Shown here: positions 25,454-34,847 of the stretch, one piece after another
Layout: every line of letters begins with the position of its first letter
Position numbering within the stretch: position 1 is the stretch's first letter
DNA from: an uncultured Roseiflexaceae bacterium
GTDB taxonomy: Bacteria > Chloroflexota > Chloroflexia > Chloroflexales > Roseiflexaceae
Assembly: GCA_937988885.1 (NCBI GenBank)
Contig: CALKHR010000019.1
Coordinates: 3,246 to 67,245, forward strand
DNA: 64,000 nt
Direction: 5' to 3'
Translations under genes and position numbers: made by a program
Notes under the pieces: model-generated
What the model was told of the DNA's origin: nothing
Databases searched by the model: none
The model's input: the letters and a program-made list of their open reading frames with translations, nothing else

Positions 25454-26916
25454 CCTCCAACCGCGCGGCTGAGGCCCTGAGATTCGGATTGACCCGTGGC
25501 TGGCAGCGCCACGCAGATCGTGGAGCCGTGTGGGCTGCTCTGCTCTAGCCAGATCCGCCCACCCTGCGCCTCGATATCGCGCTGGGCGATGCTGAGGCCC
25601 AAGCCCGTGCCGGGTGTCTCGGAGAGCGCGCGGGTGAGGCGGCCCCGAAAGAAGGGCGAGAAGAGTTGGTCGCGCTCATCGGCGGGGATGCCCGGCCCCT
25701 GATCGGTGATACTGATATAGGCCAAGCCGTCTTGATAGCTCGCTGTCAGCCGGATTTGGCCCCGTTTGCTGTAGCGAATGGCGTTGTCGAGGACTTCCGA
25801 AAGCGCTCGTCGCACCTGAGCGCGATTCCCCCACACCAGCAGCCCGGGTGGCGCTTCGGCCACCAGTTGAAGCCCCTTGATTTGTCCCGCAAGTTGATAG
25901 TCATCCAGCAACTCATCCAACAGTTCATCGACAGCGATCCCTTTCCCATGCTGTTTGGGGAAGGTTGAGGCGGTATTGTGCTCGAACAGCAGCACGCGCT
26001 CGATCAGCGATTGCAGCCGCAGCACGCCGCTCTCAAGCGCATTCGCGAGCAAAGGCGTCAGCGTGCCGTTGCTGGTGAGGATCTGGCTCGTCAGGCTGAG
26101 GAAGGTGAGCGGCGTGCGCAGTTCGTGGCCCACGTGCTCGATAAACTCGGCCTTGAGTTGGTCGAGCGTGCGCAGTTGCTGGTTGAGTTGCGCGATGGTG
26201 GCGTAGGCGCGGGTGTTTTGCAACGCGCTGGCGATGGCGGGCGCGAGTGTAATCAGCAGTTTGACTACGCGGGGCGGGTAAGTGCGACCCTGGAGCGGCG
26301 CCCCACACCCGAGGAAGCCAACTAATTGCTGGCCAATCAGCATCGGGATGATCAAGGTGATGCCCTGCGCCTGGAAGGGCTTCGCCCAATCGGCGTCGGT
26401 GGCGGGATCGAGCAGCAGATACGATTGGGCCTGGCGCACGCGGTTTGCGCTTGCGCCATTGGCCAGCAACGTAGCGTCCGGCGATTGCTCGGTGCCGAGC
26501 GGCACAAAGACGCGCTCCTCGGGTGGTTGCAGCATCCACAGCGTGGCGGATGTGAGCAGTAGGCGCTGCGCAAGGTCGTCCACGATCAGTGTGTGGAGCG
26601 CTTCGGGTTCGAGCGTGCGGCTGAGCGCTCCGTTCATATCGCGGAGTAACTCTTCGCCGTTCTGCCAATCGCGATACGTGAGATGGTTGATAAACGTGCG
26701 TACCTGCCGTCGGATGGGGACGATCAGCAGGGCCAGCAGCACCATAACGACGAGGTAGGCGACTGGCAATTGCTCATCGGTGAGCCACGGCGATAATAGG
26801 ACGGTCACGGTCATCAGCAGCGCCGCGACGATAATCGCGAGTAGAGCGTTGGCTACGAAGGATGCGATCAAACGTGCTCGCGGGTCTGCGCCAGCAAACG
26901 TTATACGCTTTCGCAC
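25450..26916 (-). CDS. Membrane sensor histidine kinase with GAF-like domain
   Basis: About 488 residues from a GTG at 26914-26916 that follows GAGGGGG with seven-base spacing; the frame is open 52 codons further but those lack a ribosome binding site. Two TM segments lie near residues 20-40 and 50-70, followed by a GAF-like domain (about 100-235), a HisKA domain with phospho-acceptor His264 (HVGHELRTPLTFLSL) and an HATPase domain with N-box (EVLDNAIRYSK), G1 (DQGPGIP) and G2 (GTGLGLSIA). It should autophosphorylate in response to an unknown signal; no response regulator gene is adjacent. The gene converges on the ARH gene, their stop codons overlapping. Confidence 0.9.
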   Translation of the reverse strand: MRKRITFAGADPRARLIASFVANALLAIIVAALLMTVTVLLSPWLTDEQLPVAYLVVMVLLALLIVPIRRQVRTFINHLTYRDWQNGEELLRDMNGALSRTLEPEALHTLIVDDLAQRLLLTSATLWMLQPPEERVFVPLGTEQSPDATLLANGASANRVRQAQSYLLLDPATDADWAKPFQAQGITLIIPMLIGQQLVGFLGCGAPLQGRTYPPRVVKLLITLAPAIASALQNTRAYATIAQLNQQLRTLDQLKAEFIEHVGHELRTPLTFLSLTSQILTSNGTLTPLLANALESGVLRLQSLIERVLLFEHNTASTFPKQHGKGIAVDELLDELLDDYQLAGQIKGLQLVAEAPPGLLVWGNRAQVRRALSEVLDNAIRYSKRGQIRLTASYQDGLAYISITDQGPGIPADERDQLFSPFFRGRLTRALSETPGTGLGLSIAQRDIEAQGGRIWLEQSSPHGSTICVALPATGQSESQGLSRAVGG

Positions 26917-26998
26917 AAACGATCCCCCTCTGTATCGCATTGTCATGATAACGTTGCACAGGAGGATCTGGATACGGGTTGCAGTGAAATGTTGGTGG

Positions 26999-28156
26999 CT
27001 ACCAACTGGCTTGCAGGAGCGTAAGGGCCTCCTCAAACGTGATCGGGCGTGGATTTGTGAAGATGGCGGCATCGACCAATGCCAACTCGGCTAAGGTGGG
27101 CAGCGCGCTCTCGGGAATATCGAGGTCGCGTAGGCGGGTGGGCAATCGGCAATCGCAGATCAGCGAGCGCACCGCTTCGATGCCATCGTCGATCACGTGC
27201 TCCTCGGCGCGTCCGCCAGCGTTCACGCCCATCGCCCGCGCGATGCGCGAGAAGCGGTTCGGCACTGCTTCGCTGTTGAAGCGCATGCCGTGAGGCAGCA
27301 GGATGGCGTTCGCGGTGCCGTGGTGCACATCGAACATACCGCCGATCGCGTGCGATATGGCGTGCACGACCCCTAGGCTGCCGCCGCCGCTCGAAAAGGC
27401 GATCCCCGCGATGCACGAGGCGATCAGCATATTGTTGCGGGCGTCGCCCTCGTCGGTGTTGAAGGTGGCGGCGCGCAAATTGTTCGAGATCATGTCGATA
27501 GCTTGCAGCGCCAGGCAATCGCTGATCGGATTGGAATTGGTGCCAACAAACGCCTCGATGGCGTGTGTAAGCGCATCGAGGCCAGTGGCGGCGGTGAGGT
27601 GCGTGGGCAGGCTGCGGGTCAGTTCCGGGTCAAGGATGGCGAGATCGGGGGCGAGGAACGGGCTGCAGAGGTGCATTTTGACCTGATTCTGCTCATCGCG
27701 GATCACGGCCCAGGTGGTCACTTCGCTGCCGGTGCCGGCGGTGGTTGGGATGGCGACCATCGGCACTAATCGGCGGGTCAGCAGGTTGAATCCTTGGTAA
27801 TCGTGGAGTTGGCCGCCTTCGGTGAGCAGGATGCGCGTGGCTTTGGCGGTATCGATCGGGGAGCCGCCACCAAGCGCAACCAGCACATCTGCGCCCTGCT
27901 CCTGTGCGTATGCGGCGGCCTGCTCCACCACACTCACCGAGGAATTTGCAGGAACATCGGTGAACACCCCAACGAGTTCGATGCTTTGGCCAAGGCCCGC
28001 CTGCACCTGATCAAGGATTCCGGCTTGTGCAATGCCTTGGTCGGTGATGATCAGCGCGCGGGTGCCGAGGTGTGCGATTTCGTTACCGAGATCCTGAACG
28101 AGGCCAGCTTTATAAAGCACACGGGGCTGCGATTGAAATTCAAAAAACTCGATCAT
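26999..28156 (-). CDS. Iron-containing (group III) alcohol dehydrogenase
   Basis: A 385-residue Fe-ADH family protein, the usual length. The nucleotide-binding segment is ALGGGSPIDTAKA and PTTAGTGSEVTTWAV; the metal site is built from Asp in PFLAPDLAILDPEL/GLDALTHAIEAF and the His residues of VVHAISHAIGG and DVHHGTANA. It reduces an aldehyde or oxidises an alcohol with NAD(P). The neighbourhood gives no strong clue to the substrate. The ATG at 28154-28156 follows CAGGAGCGCCGC; an upstream extension of 24 codons has no ribosome binding site. Maleylacetate reductases belong to the same family, so that activity is an alternative. Confidence 0.91.
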   Translation of the reverse strand: MIEFFEFQSQPRVLYKAGLVQDLGNEIAHLGTRALIITDQGIAQAGILDQVQAGLGQSIELVGVFTDVPANSSVSVVEQAAAYAQEQGADVLVALGGGSPIDTAKATRILLTEGGQLHDYQGFNLLTRRLVPMVAIPTTAGTGSEVTTWAVIRDEQNQVKMHLCSPFLAPDLAILDPELTRSLPTHLTAATGLDALTHAIEAFVGTNSNPISDCLALQAIDMISNNLRAATFNTDEGDARNNMLIASCIAGIAFSSGGGSLGVVHAISHAIGGMFDVHHGTANAILLPHGMRFNSEAVPNRFSRIARAMGVNAGGRAEEHVIDDGIEAVRSLICDCRLPTRLRDLDIPESALPTLAELALVDAAIFTNPRPITFEEALTLLQASW

Positions 28157-28459
28157 GCGGCGCTCCTGGTCTTGGGAGGGTGTCTGCCCTATTATAACGT
28201 ACAGTGAAGCATCACACGACACGAACAATCACTTTTTTCTACTTGAGAATAGTTTTTAAGTGGTTAAGAATATTGTATTGCTGCGATATATCGGTTTTCG
28301 TCGTTAGATGATGGGTGATGGTCGATAGTCAATGTTGTTGTGTCTGAAGGGCAGTGCTTCAATCGCTCGCGTTGGGCTGCGAGTTGCTGGCGAAGGCTTG
28401 CGATATGCTCATACGTTGACATAAGCACTCACAGAGTAATGGGGAGGTCGTGGTTCTAC

Positions 28460-28493
28460 TGTATCACAGCGCTATGCGTGATACAAGCTTTTT
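28460..28493 (+). repeat. Inverted repeat with T-tract in a 416-base gap
   Basis: TGTATCAC (28460-28467) and GTGATACA (28478-28485) are perfect inverted repeats around a 10-base spacer and are followed by AGCTTTTT. It could be an operator for the minus-strand dehydrogenase gene or a plus-strand terminator-like hairpin. The rest of the gap 28157-28512 is AT-rich and holds no supported gene. Confidence 0.45.
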
Positions 28494-28512
28494 GACTCAA
28501 CATTAACAAAAG

Positions 28513-28558
28513 AAGGGCGATCTCCACCGACGCGCTGTGCGCCGTAGAGATCGCCCTT
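28513..28558 (-). terminator. Terminator of the purine-degradation operon
   Basis: A perfect 12-bp stem, AAGGGCGATCTC (28513-28524) and GAGATCGCCCTT (28547-28558), with a 22-base loop that is itself GC-rich. It begins 15 bases after the xanthine dehydrogenase stop and on the minus strand is followed by TCTTTTGTT, so it fits a rho-independent terminator for the operon. Confidence 0.75.
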
Positions 28559-28572
28559 GTTGTAGCCTCAGC

Positions 28573-30729
28573 CTACTTCGCTTCTTGAAGCGCCGCCAGT
28601 ACGCGCTCCGGCGTCATCGGCTGCTGCGTCAGCCATACGCCCGTCGCATCGTGGATGGCGGCGGCGATCGCGGGAGCCAACGGCACCAGCGCCATCTCGG
28701 CCACACCGCGCGCGCCGTAAGGGCCGTTCGGGTCGGCCAACTCCAGAATCACAGGCACCACCTGCGTAGGCATATCGCGGGCGGTCGGCAGCAAGTAGTT
28801 GCTAAAGTACGGCGTCAGAATCTTGCCGTCGCGCATCTGGAAGTTTTCGAGCAGCGCGTAGCCCACTGCCTGCGCGAGGCACCCCTCGATCTGCGCCTCG
28901 ACCTGCTGGCGGTTGATTGCCTTGCCCACATCGTGCACGCTGATGATCTGGAGCACCTGCACCTGCCCGGTGAGCGTGTTCACCTCCACCTCGACGGCCT
29001 GGGCCGTGTAGCCGTAGCAGTAGTTCGGTATGCCCGCGCCGGTGACCGGATCGAGTTTGGTGGTGGCTGGCGGTCGGTATTGCACCGTCGCCTCCGCCGG
29101 GCGTTCCTCGTCGTGCCAGCGCTGCAACGCGGCAATACAGGCATCGTGCACGGCGCGCCCGCCCATCAGCGTCATGCGCGAGGCCGAGACGCTGCCCGCA
29201 TTGGGAGCCTCGCTGCTGTCGTCGGTGATCATCGTGACCGCCTCCAGCGGCAGTTGCAGCGTTTCGGCGGCGATCTGGCGCAGCGCCAAGTGCGTGCCCT
29301 GGCCCACCTCGGCGGCGCCCACCCGCACCACCGCCCGCTCGATCTGCGCCTCGCCGAACAACTCCACGGTGGCCGTCGATTGCTCGGGGAAGCCGAACGA
29401 GTAGCCAACATTCTTGATTCCACAAGCAATGCCCACGCCGCGCTTGAGATGCGGCTGCTCGCTGGGCGGCGCGCTGGGGAAGCGGACTTGCATCTCCTGC
29501 ACGCAGCGCTCAAGGCATTCGAGCACGCTCACGCCGGGTGGCAGCGGGTGTTGGGTCGATTCGAGATCGCCCTCGCGGTAGCCGTTGATGCGGCGGATCT
29601 CGACGGGGTCCATATTGAGCGCGTGGGCCAGCCGCGTCACCATAATCTCGGCGGCGAAGTGGGCCTGTGGCGCGCCGAATCCACGGAACGCCCCGCAGGG
29701 GATGTTGTTGGTGTAGACCGCGTAGCCATCCACCGAGATGTTCGCCACGTCGTAGCAGGCGTTGGCGAACAGCGTGGCGACCTTCGTCACCTCGACGCTA
29801 GTCGAGGCGTAGGCGCCGCCATCGGCGAGCACCTCGGCCTCCACGGCGGTGATGGTGCCATCGCGGCGCGCGCCCCAACGGCAGCGGATGCTGAACGGGT
29901 GGCGCTTGTTATGCCCGATCATCGATTCCTCGCGGCTCCACACTAGCGCTACGGTGCGGTTCAGTTTCCAAGCCGCCAACGCCAGTAGATGCTGGATTGA
30001 AAGGTCCTCGCGCCCGCCGAACGCGCCACCTATCGCGGCGTAGCGCACCACCACCTGTTCCTCGGGCAACTGCAGCATGGCCGCGATCTGGCGCCGATCC
30101 TCGTGCAGCCACTGACCAGCTGTCTCCACCACTACGCGGCCCTGCTCATCGATGTAGGCGATTCCGGCTTCGGGCTGGAGGAAAGCGTGCTCCTGCCACG
30201 ATGTGTGGAACTCATCTTCAAGAATCACATCGGCCTCCGCAAAGCCCTTGGCGATGTCGCCCTTGCGGATGGGCATATGGAACAGGATATTGCTGCCGTG
30301 GCTCTCGTGGACCAGCGGCGCATCGGGTTGCATCGCGGCGCGCGCATCGCTGATCACGGGCAGATCGCTGTACGTCACCTGCACGCGCTTCGCGCCGAGC
30401 GTGGCGGCGGCCTTGCTTTCTGCCACGACCAATGCGACCTTATCGCCCTCGAAGCGCACCTTATCTCCACACAGCACAGGCTGGTCGTTGTCGATCAGGC
30501 CGAAGGCGTTGAACGGCACATCGGCGGCGGTGAGCACGGCCACCACGCCGGGCGTGGCGAGCGCCGCGCTGGTGTCGATCGCCTCGATGCGGGCGTGCGG
30601 GCGATGGGCGAACACCACTTTGATATGCAACATGCCGGGGCGCACCAGATCGCCCGGGTATTGCGCTGCCCCAGTGACTTTGCCCAATGCGTCGGGGCGC
30701 GGCAACGGCTTGCCGATCAAGGTTGTCAT
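28573..30729 (-). CDS. Xanthine dehydrogenase, molybdopterin-binding subunit
   Basis: A 718-residue xanthine oxidase family large subunit. Motifs for the molybdopterin cofactor are present: GGAFGGRED, CGAFRGFGAPQ, EVGQGTHLA and, near the C-terminus, GARGVAEMA with the catalytic Glu. The length fits bacterial three-part enzymes (XdhA/PucD type). It hydroxylates hypoxanthine and xanthine to urate at the Mo centre. Its ATG overlaps the stop of the FAD/FeS subunit gene by ATGA, and the following genes (upstream on this strand) encode urate and allantoate enzymes, which supports xanthine as substrate over CO or aldehydes. Confidence 0.93.
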   Translation of the reverse strand: MTTLIGKPLPRPDALGKVTGAAQYPGDLVRPGMLHIKVVFAHRPHARIEAIDTSAALATPGVVAVLTAADVPFNAFGLIDNDQPVLCGDKVRFEGDKVALVVAESKAAATLGAKRVQVTYSDLPVISDARAAMQPDAPLVHESHGSNILFHMPIRKGDIAKGFAEADVILEDEFHTSWQEHAFLQPEAGIAYIDEQGRVVVETAGQWLHEDRRQIAAMLQLPEEQVVVRYAAIGGAFGGREDLSIQHLLALAAWKLNRTVALVWSREESMIGHNKRHPFSIRCRWGARRDGTITAVEAEVLADGGAYASTSVEVTKVATLFANACYDVANISVDGYAVYTNNIPCGAFRGFGAPQAHFAAEIMVTRLAHALNMDPVEIRRINGYREGDLESTQHPLPPGVSVLECLERCVQEMQVRFPSAPPSEQPHLKRGVGIACGIKNVGYSFGFPEQSTATVELFGEAQIERAVVRVGAAEVGQGTHLALRQIAAETLQLPLEAVTMITDDSSEAPNAGSVSASRMTLMGGRAVHDACIAALQRWHDEERPAEATVQYRPPATTKLDPVTGAGIPNYCYGYTAQAVEVEVNTLTGQVQVLQIISVHDVGKAINRQQVEAQIEGCLAQAVGYALLENFQMRDGKILTPYFSNYLLPTARDMPTQVVPVILELADPNGPYGARGVAEMALVPLAPAIAAAIHDATGVWLTQQPMTPERVLAALQEAK

Positions 30730-32171
30730 GATTGTCCTCCCGAAACACGTGGCTCCTCGGCGGCAGCCTGGACAGCATCAAGAATTTTGCGATACCCAGT
30801 GCAGCGGCAGATGTTCCCGCTGAGCGCGGTCTGGATCTGCTCTAGATCGGGCTTGCGGTGCTCGTCGAGCAACTTAGCCCCCGCCATCAGCATCCCGGGG
30901 ATGCAGTAGCCGCACTGCACCGCCGCCTTCTCGATGAACGTCCGCTGGAGCGGGTGCAGGTTCGCATCGTTCGGGGCCGTGTTGGCGAGCCCTTCGATGG
31001 TGGTGAGCACCGCACCATGCGCCTGCGCGGCGGGCGTCAAGCAGGCCATCACCGCCTGCCCGTTGATCCAGACCGTACACGCACCGCATTCGCCCTCGGC
31101 ACAGCCCTCTTTGGTGCCCGTGAGTTGGGCATCCTCCCGCAGGGCGTCGAGTAGCGTTTTGGTGTGCGCATCGCGAAGCCGATACGCCTGCCCGTTGATG
31201 GTGGTATCGATCAGTGTGAGCGGCTCGTTGCTATTGCCCGGACTGCTCAGTTGGCTGGGTGTGGTTTCGAGCAGGACGGGCGCGCTGGGCCAACCCTCGT
31301 CTTCGCGGTCCGCCGCAATGCGCGCTAGGCCGTCGGCGATCAGGTTGGCGAGCGTAGTGCGGCGGTAGGATGCCGAGCCGCGCAGATCGTCGATCGGAGC
31401 CGCATCGTCGCAGGCTAAACGTCCAGCCTCGGCGTTCACCGCCTCACTGAGCGTCTTGCCGATCAGGAAGCGCTCGGCGGTGGGTGCCCGCACCACGGTG
31501 GGCGCCAAACAGCCCAACGCAATGCGTGCATCGGTGATGGTGGCTGTGCTCGGGTCGTCGTGCTCGAAGCTCAGCACAATCGCCAGATCGATCACCGAGA
31601 TGGCCTGGGCGCGGCGCAGACCCAACTTCAAGAAGATGCCGCGCTGATGCGCTTGCAGGGCGGGCACGCGAATCTCGCGCAGCAACTCGTTCGGGCGCAG
31701 CACCGTCTTGCGAAAGCCCGTGTAGAAGCTCTCCAGCGGTACGACCCGTTCACCCGCGCTGCTCACTAACACCACCTCGGCCCCCATCGCCATCAGCGGC
31801 GGGATCGTGTCGTTGGCGGGTGAGGCGGTGATCAGATTGCCCGCGATGGTGCCCCGCGTGCGGATCTGCGGCGCGCCAACTTCCCAACAGGCTTGGGCCA
31901 GCGGCAGCGCCCGCGCGACACAATCGGCAGAAGCGATGATGTCGTTGTGCGTCGCCAAGCCGCCGATGCGCAGTTGGTCGCCTTCGAGCCGCACATAATC
32001 GAGTTCAGAGAGTCGCGTAATATCGATCAAGGTTGTGGTCGGCTTCACACCGCGCTGAAGCTCCACAATCACATCGGTGCCTCCTGACACCACACGCGCC
32101 TGCTCGGCATGCTGATCGAGCAATGCCAGAGCATGATCAAGTGTGGTCGGTTGCCAATAGGTTTGCCACAT
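30726..32171 (-). CDS. Xanthine dehydrogenase FAD-binding and [2Fe-2S] subunits fused
   Basis: A 481-residue fusion. Residues 1-290 are the FAD-binding (CoxM/XdhB) domain with VVSGGTDVIVEL and the TRGTIAGNLITASPANDT flavin loop. Residues about 320-480 are the two-cluster iron-sulfur domain (CoxS/XdhC): plant-type CAEGECGACTVW and the helical-cluster motifs QCGYCIPGM and GNICRCTGY. Electrons pass from Mo via the FeS clusters to FAD and NAD. The two subunits are usually separate genes in bacteria and the order here (FAD then FeS) is opposite to the eukaryotic enzyme. The ATG at 32169-32171 follows GGGGGATTTT. It overlaps the large-subunit gene by four bases. Confidence 0.93.
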   Translation of the reverse strand: MWQTYWQPTTLDHALALLDQHAEQARVVSGGTDVIVELQRGVKPTTTLIDITRLSELDYVRLEGDQLRIGGLATHNDIIASADCVARALPLAQACWEVGAPQIRTRGTIAGNLITASPANDTIPPLMAMGAEVVLVSSAGERVVPLESFYTGFRKTVLRPNELLREIRVPALQAHQRGIFLKLGLRRAQAISVIDLAIVLSFEHDDPSTATITDARIALGCLAPTVVRAPTAERFLIGKTLSEAVNAEAGRLACDDAAPIDDLRGSASYRRTTLANLIADGLARIAADREDEGWPSAPVLLETTPSQLSSPGNSNEPLTLIDTTINGQAYRLRDAHTKTLLDALREDAQLTGTKEGCAEGECGACTVWINGQAVMACLTPAAQAHGAVLTTIEGLANTAPNDANLHPLQRTFIEKAAVQCGYCIPGMLMAGAKLLDEHRKPDLEQIQTALSGNICRCTGYRKILDAVQAAAEEPRVSGGQS

Positions 32172-32278
32172 AAAATCCCCCATAAACAATTGGAATGCGG
32201 TGATGTTGCGTGGCAGTTTTCCAAACGGCCACACATTCAGGCTCCTTGCATAACGCTTCAACGCAAACGATGGTTGCG

Positions 32279-33508
32279 CTATTCTGCGAGCGAAAGCAGG
32301 AGTTGTTCGAGGACATCGATCGCCACGCGCACGTCATCGGCATCGACCGATTCGGCTGGGTTGTGGCTGATGCCGCCCTTGCAACGCACGAACAGCATGG
32401 CAATGGGCGCGATCTTCGACATCACAACGCCATCGTGGCCCGCGCCGCTCGGCAGGTGGTGTACGGGCAGGCCGACATGCTCGACGGCCTGGGCCAAACG
32501 TGTGGTCAGCGTAGGTGTGCAGGGCACGGCGGGGTTGCTCTGCACGATCTGCCATTGGAGCGCCACCCTGCGCTTCTGCGCTATCTGCTGCGCGGTTTGG
32601 TGAAGTTGTTGTTGGGCCTGTTCGCGGCGCTGATCGTCTTGGTGGCGCAGGTCGAGGCTCAGCCGCACGCTGCCGGGGATGACGTTCGGCACATTGGGTT
32701 GCACCTCCAACCGCCCCACGGTGGCCACGAGGCCGTCGAGCTCGCGGGCCAGCGCCTCGGCGGCCAGCACAAACTCGGCGGCGGCGCAGAGCGCATCCTG
32801 TCGCAGCGCCATTGGCACCGTGCCAGCATGCCCAGCCGTGCCTGCGAACTGAATCTGCGTGCGTGTTTGGCCTGCGATCGCGGTGACAATGCCCACGGGA
32901 AGCCCGAGATTTTCGAGCACTGGGCCTTGTTCGATATGCACCTCCACATAGCCCAGCAGGTCGTCGCTCGCGCGGCGCGCCTCGTGCAAGCGCTCGGGAT
33001 CGCCGCCGAACGCCCGAATCGCGTCGGCCATGCTGATGCCGTCGGCGTCGGTGAGGTGCAGTTGCTGCGGGTCGAAGCAGCCAGCCACCACTTGGCTGCC
33101 GAGATACGTGCTGTGATAGCGCACGCCTTCCTCATCGGCGAACGCCAATAGCTCGATGGCGAAGGGCAGGCGCCGCCCCTGCTGATGCAGGTGCTCTACG
33201 CAGGCCAACGCCACCAAGATGCCCAGCGGGCCATCGTACTTGCCGGCATTGCTCACCGAGTCGAGGTGCGAGCCGAGCAGCAAGGTCTTGGCGTTGGGGG
33301 TCGCAGCCTCGTAGCGGCCCATCAGGTTGCCGATCGCATCACGGCGTACCAACATGCCAGCGGCCTGCATCCACGCCGTGAGCAGGGCTTGGGCCTGCTG
33401 CATCGCCGGGCTGCAGAAGCGCCGCATGAGCCCGTCGGGCTGCTCGCTGCATTGCGCCAATTGGTCGCAACGCTGCATCACAAGGTCGGCAAGCGAAGTC
33501 GTATGCAC
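32279..33508 (-). CDS. Allantoate amidohydrolase / M20-family amidase
   Basis: A 409-residue M20-family metal-dependent hydrolase of the AllC/ureidoglycolate/N-carbamoyl amino acid group. Metal-binding motifs are GSHLDSVSNAGKYDG, AFADEEGVRY and VEVHIEQGPVLE; the C-terminal His is in ISHNPAESV. In this family allantoate amidohydrolase releases ammonia and CO2 from allantoate. The adjacent urate oxidase and OHCU decarboxylase genes make allantoate the likely substrate, but the beta-ureidopropionase/hydantoinase-type relatives cannot be excluded by sequence. The start is GTG at 33506-33508 preceded by AGAGGG. It follows the urate oxidase gene by 13 bases. Confidence 0.88.
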   Translation of the reverse strand: MHTTSLADLVMQRCDQLAQCSEQPDGLMRRFCSPAMQQAQALLTAWMQAAGMLVRRDAIGNLMGRYEAATPNAKTLLLGSHLDSVSNAGKYDGPLGILVALACVEHLHQQGRRLPFAIELLAFADEEGVRYHSTYLGSQVVAGCFDPQQLHLTDADGISMADAIRAFGGDPERLHEARRASDDLLGYVEVHIEQGPVLENLGLPVGIVTAIAGQTRTQIQFAGTAGHAGTVPMALRQDALCAAAEFVLAAEALARELDGLVATVGRLEVQPNVPNVIPGSVRLSLDLRHQDDQRREQAQQQLHQTAQQIAQKRRVALQWQIVQSNPAVPCTPTLTTRLAQAVEHVGLPVHHLPSGAGHDGVVMSKIAPIAMLFVRCKGGISHNPAESVDADDVRVAIDVLEQLLLSLAE

Positions 33509-33521
33509 TCGTCCCTCTTTG

Positions 33522-34721
33522 CTATCGGTCGATCCGGGCGCCCTGTTCGATCCAGACGCCCAACAAATTGCGTTCCTCGTCGGTCATGTTCGTCTTGTTG
33601 GCGAGCGGCATGTTTTTGAGGACCACTGCGCGCTCGCGGATTCGCTCGGCCATCTGTTTGATCTGGTCGGGTGTGTCGAACATCACGTTGTTCGGCGCGA
33701 CCACGAAGAGATCGTCGGTTGGACGGGCGGAATGGCAACTGACGCAGCGCTGTTGGATCACCACGCGGGCATCGGCGAAGGGCACCGGCGGGAGGTTGGC
33801 TGCGTTGCTAGTGCCGCGCGATTGGGCGATCAAGCAGAACACCAGGCCAACCGTGATCACCACTGTGGCGATGGCCAAGCGCCACCAGCCGCTGTACTGG
33901 AAGCGGATGTTCATCAGATGGCGCAGCATGGCGCTGCCGAGCGCCAACACCGTCAGGATCAGCCATGAGATCGTGCTGCCGTAGGTGCTCGGAAAATGCC
34001 CGCTGATCATGATGAAGATCACCGGGAAAGTCATGTAGTTGTTGTGGATGGAGCGCTGCTTGGCACGGTTCGAGAGCGCGGGGTCCTGCGGCTGTCCGGC
34101 GAGGGTGGCCGCCACCAGTTCGCGCTGCGAGGGCACCACGTAGAACCAGACATTGCCCGTCATCAGCGTGCCGAGCATCGCGCCGATGTGGATGTAGGCG
34201 GCTCGTCCGCTCAGCAGTTGCGAGAGCGTGTAGGTGAGCGCCACCAGCAAGGCGAACGAGAGCGCGAAGGCGGCCTTGGTGTTCTTGCCGAGCGGCGAGC
34301 GCCAGATCAGGTCGTAGACCAGCCAGGAGCAGACCAGCGTGCCCACGCCGATCAGGATGGCGACGCTGGGTGTGATGGTCGATACGTTCGGGTCGATCAT
34401 ATAGGCTGCGCCGCCCAAGTAGTAGACCAGGATGAGGAGGCAGACGCCGCTCACCCACGTGGTGAGGTTCTGGAACATGAACCAGTGCACTTTGTCGGGG
34501 TAGGGCGTGCCAGCGGGCAGCAGTTTCTTTTCGACCTCGTAGAAGGCGCCGCTGTGGAGCAGCCAAATTTTGCCTTGCACCCCTTCGCGGGGCGGTTCGA
34601 CTGGCACCAGGTTGCGGTCGAGCCAGTTGAACAGCAGCGAGTTGCCGATCCACATGATCCCAGCGATCACATGAACCCAGCGAATGAATAGATCGAGGAG
34701 TTCTCGAACCAATGCTTCCAC
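33522..34721 (-). CDS. puuD: Membrane urate oxidase (PuuD type) with cytochrome c domain
   Basis: A 399-residue protein with about eight TM segments and a C-terminal periplasmic-type cytochrome c domain carrying haem motif CVSCH. The N-terminal region (FIRWVHVIAGIMWIGNSLLF) and HNNYMTFPVIFIMISGHFP match the PuuD/urate oxidase N-terminal family, which oxidises urate to 5-hydroxyisourate and passes electrons to the respiratory chain instead of making H2O2. The start chosen is GTG at 34719-34721 with CAGGAGAAGCAC before it; a longer frame adds 33 unlike residues. It sits between the OHCU decarboxylase and allantoate amidohydrolase genes. Confidence 0.9.
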   Translation of the reverse strand: MEALVRELLDLFIRWVHVIAGIMWIGNSLLFNWLDRNLVPVEPPREGVQGKIWLLHSGAFYEVEKKLLPAGTPYPDKVHWFMFQNLTTWVSGVCLLILVYYLGGAAYMIDPNVSTITPSVAILIGVGTLVCSWLVYDLIWRSPLGKNTKAAFALSFALLVALTYTLSQLLSGRAAYIHIGAMLGTLMTGNVWFYVVPSQRELVAATLAGQPQDPALSNRAKQRSIHNNYMTFPVIFIMISGHFPSTYGSTISWLILTVLALGSAMLRHLMNIRFQYSGWWRLAIATVVITVGLVFCLIAQSRGTSNAANLPPVPFADARVVIQQRCVSCHSARPTDDLFVVAPNNVMFDTPDQIKQMAERIRERAVVLKNMPLANKTNMTDEERNLLGVWIEQGARIDR

Positions 34722-34847
34722 GTGCTTCTCCTGGTTGCAATCTGGAATGCAGGTTATTGGTGGCTGATCGTGCTCAGCCACTGAAACGGTACAATCGATC
34801 GACGGCCCCCGCCGATGCAACGATGACGCGCGCCTTTGATGCTTGGG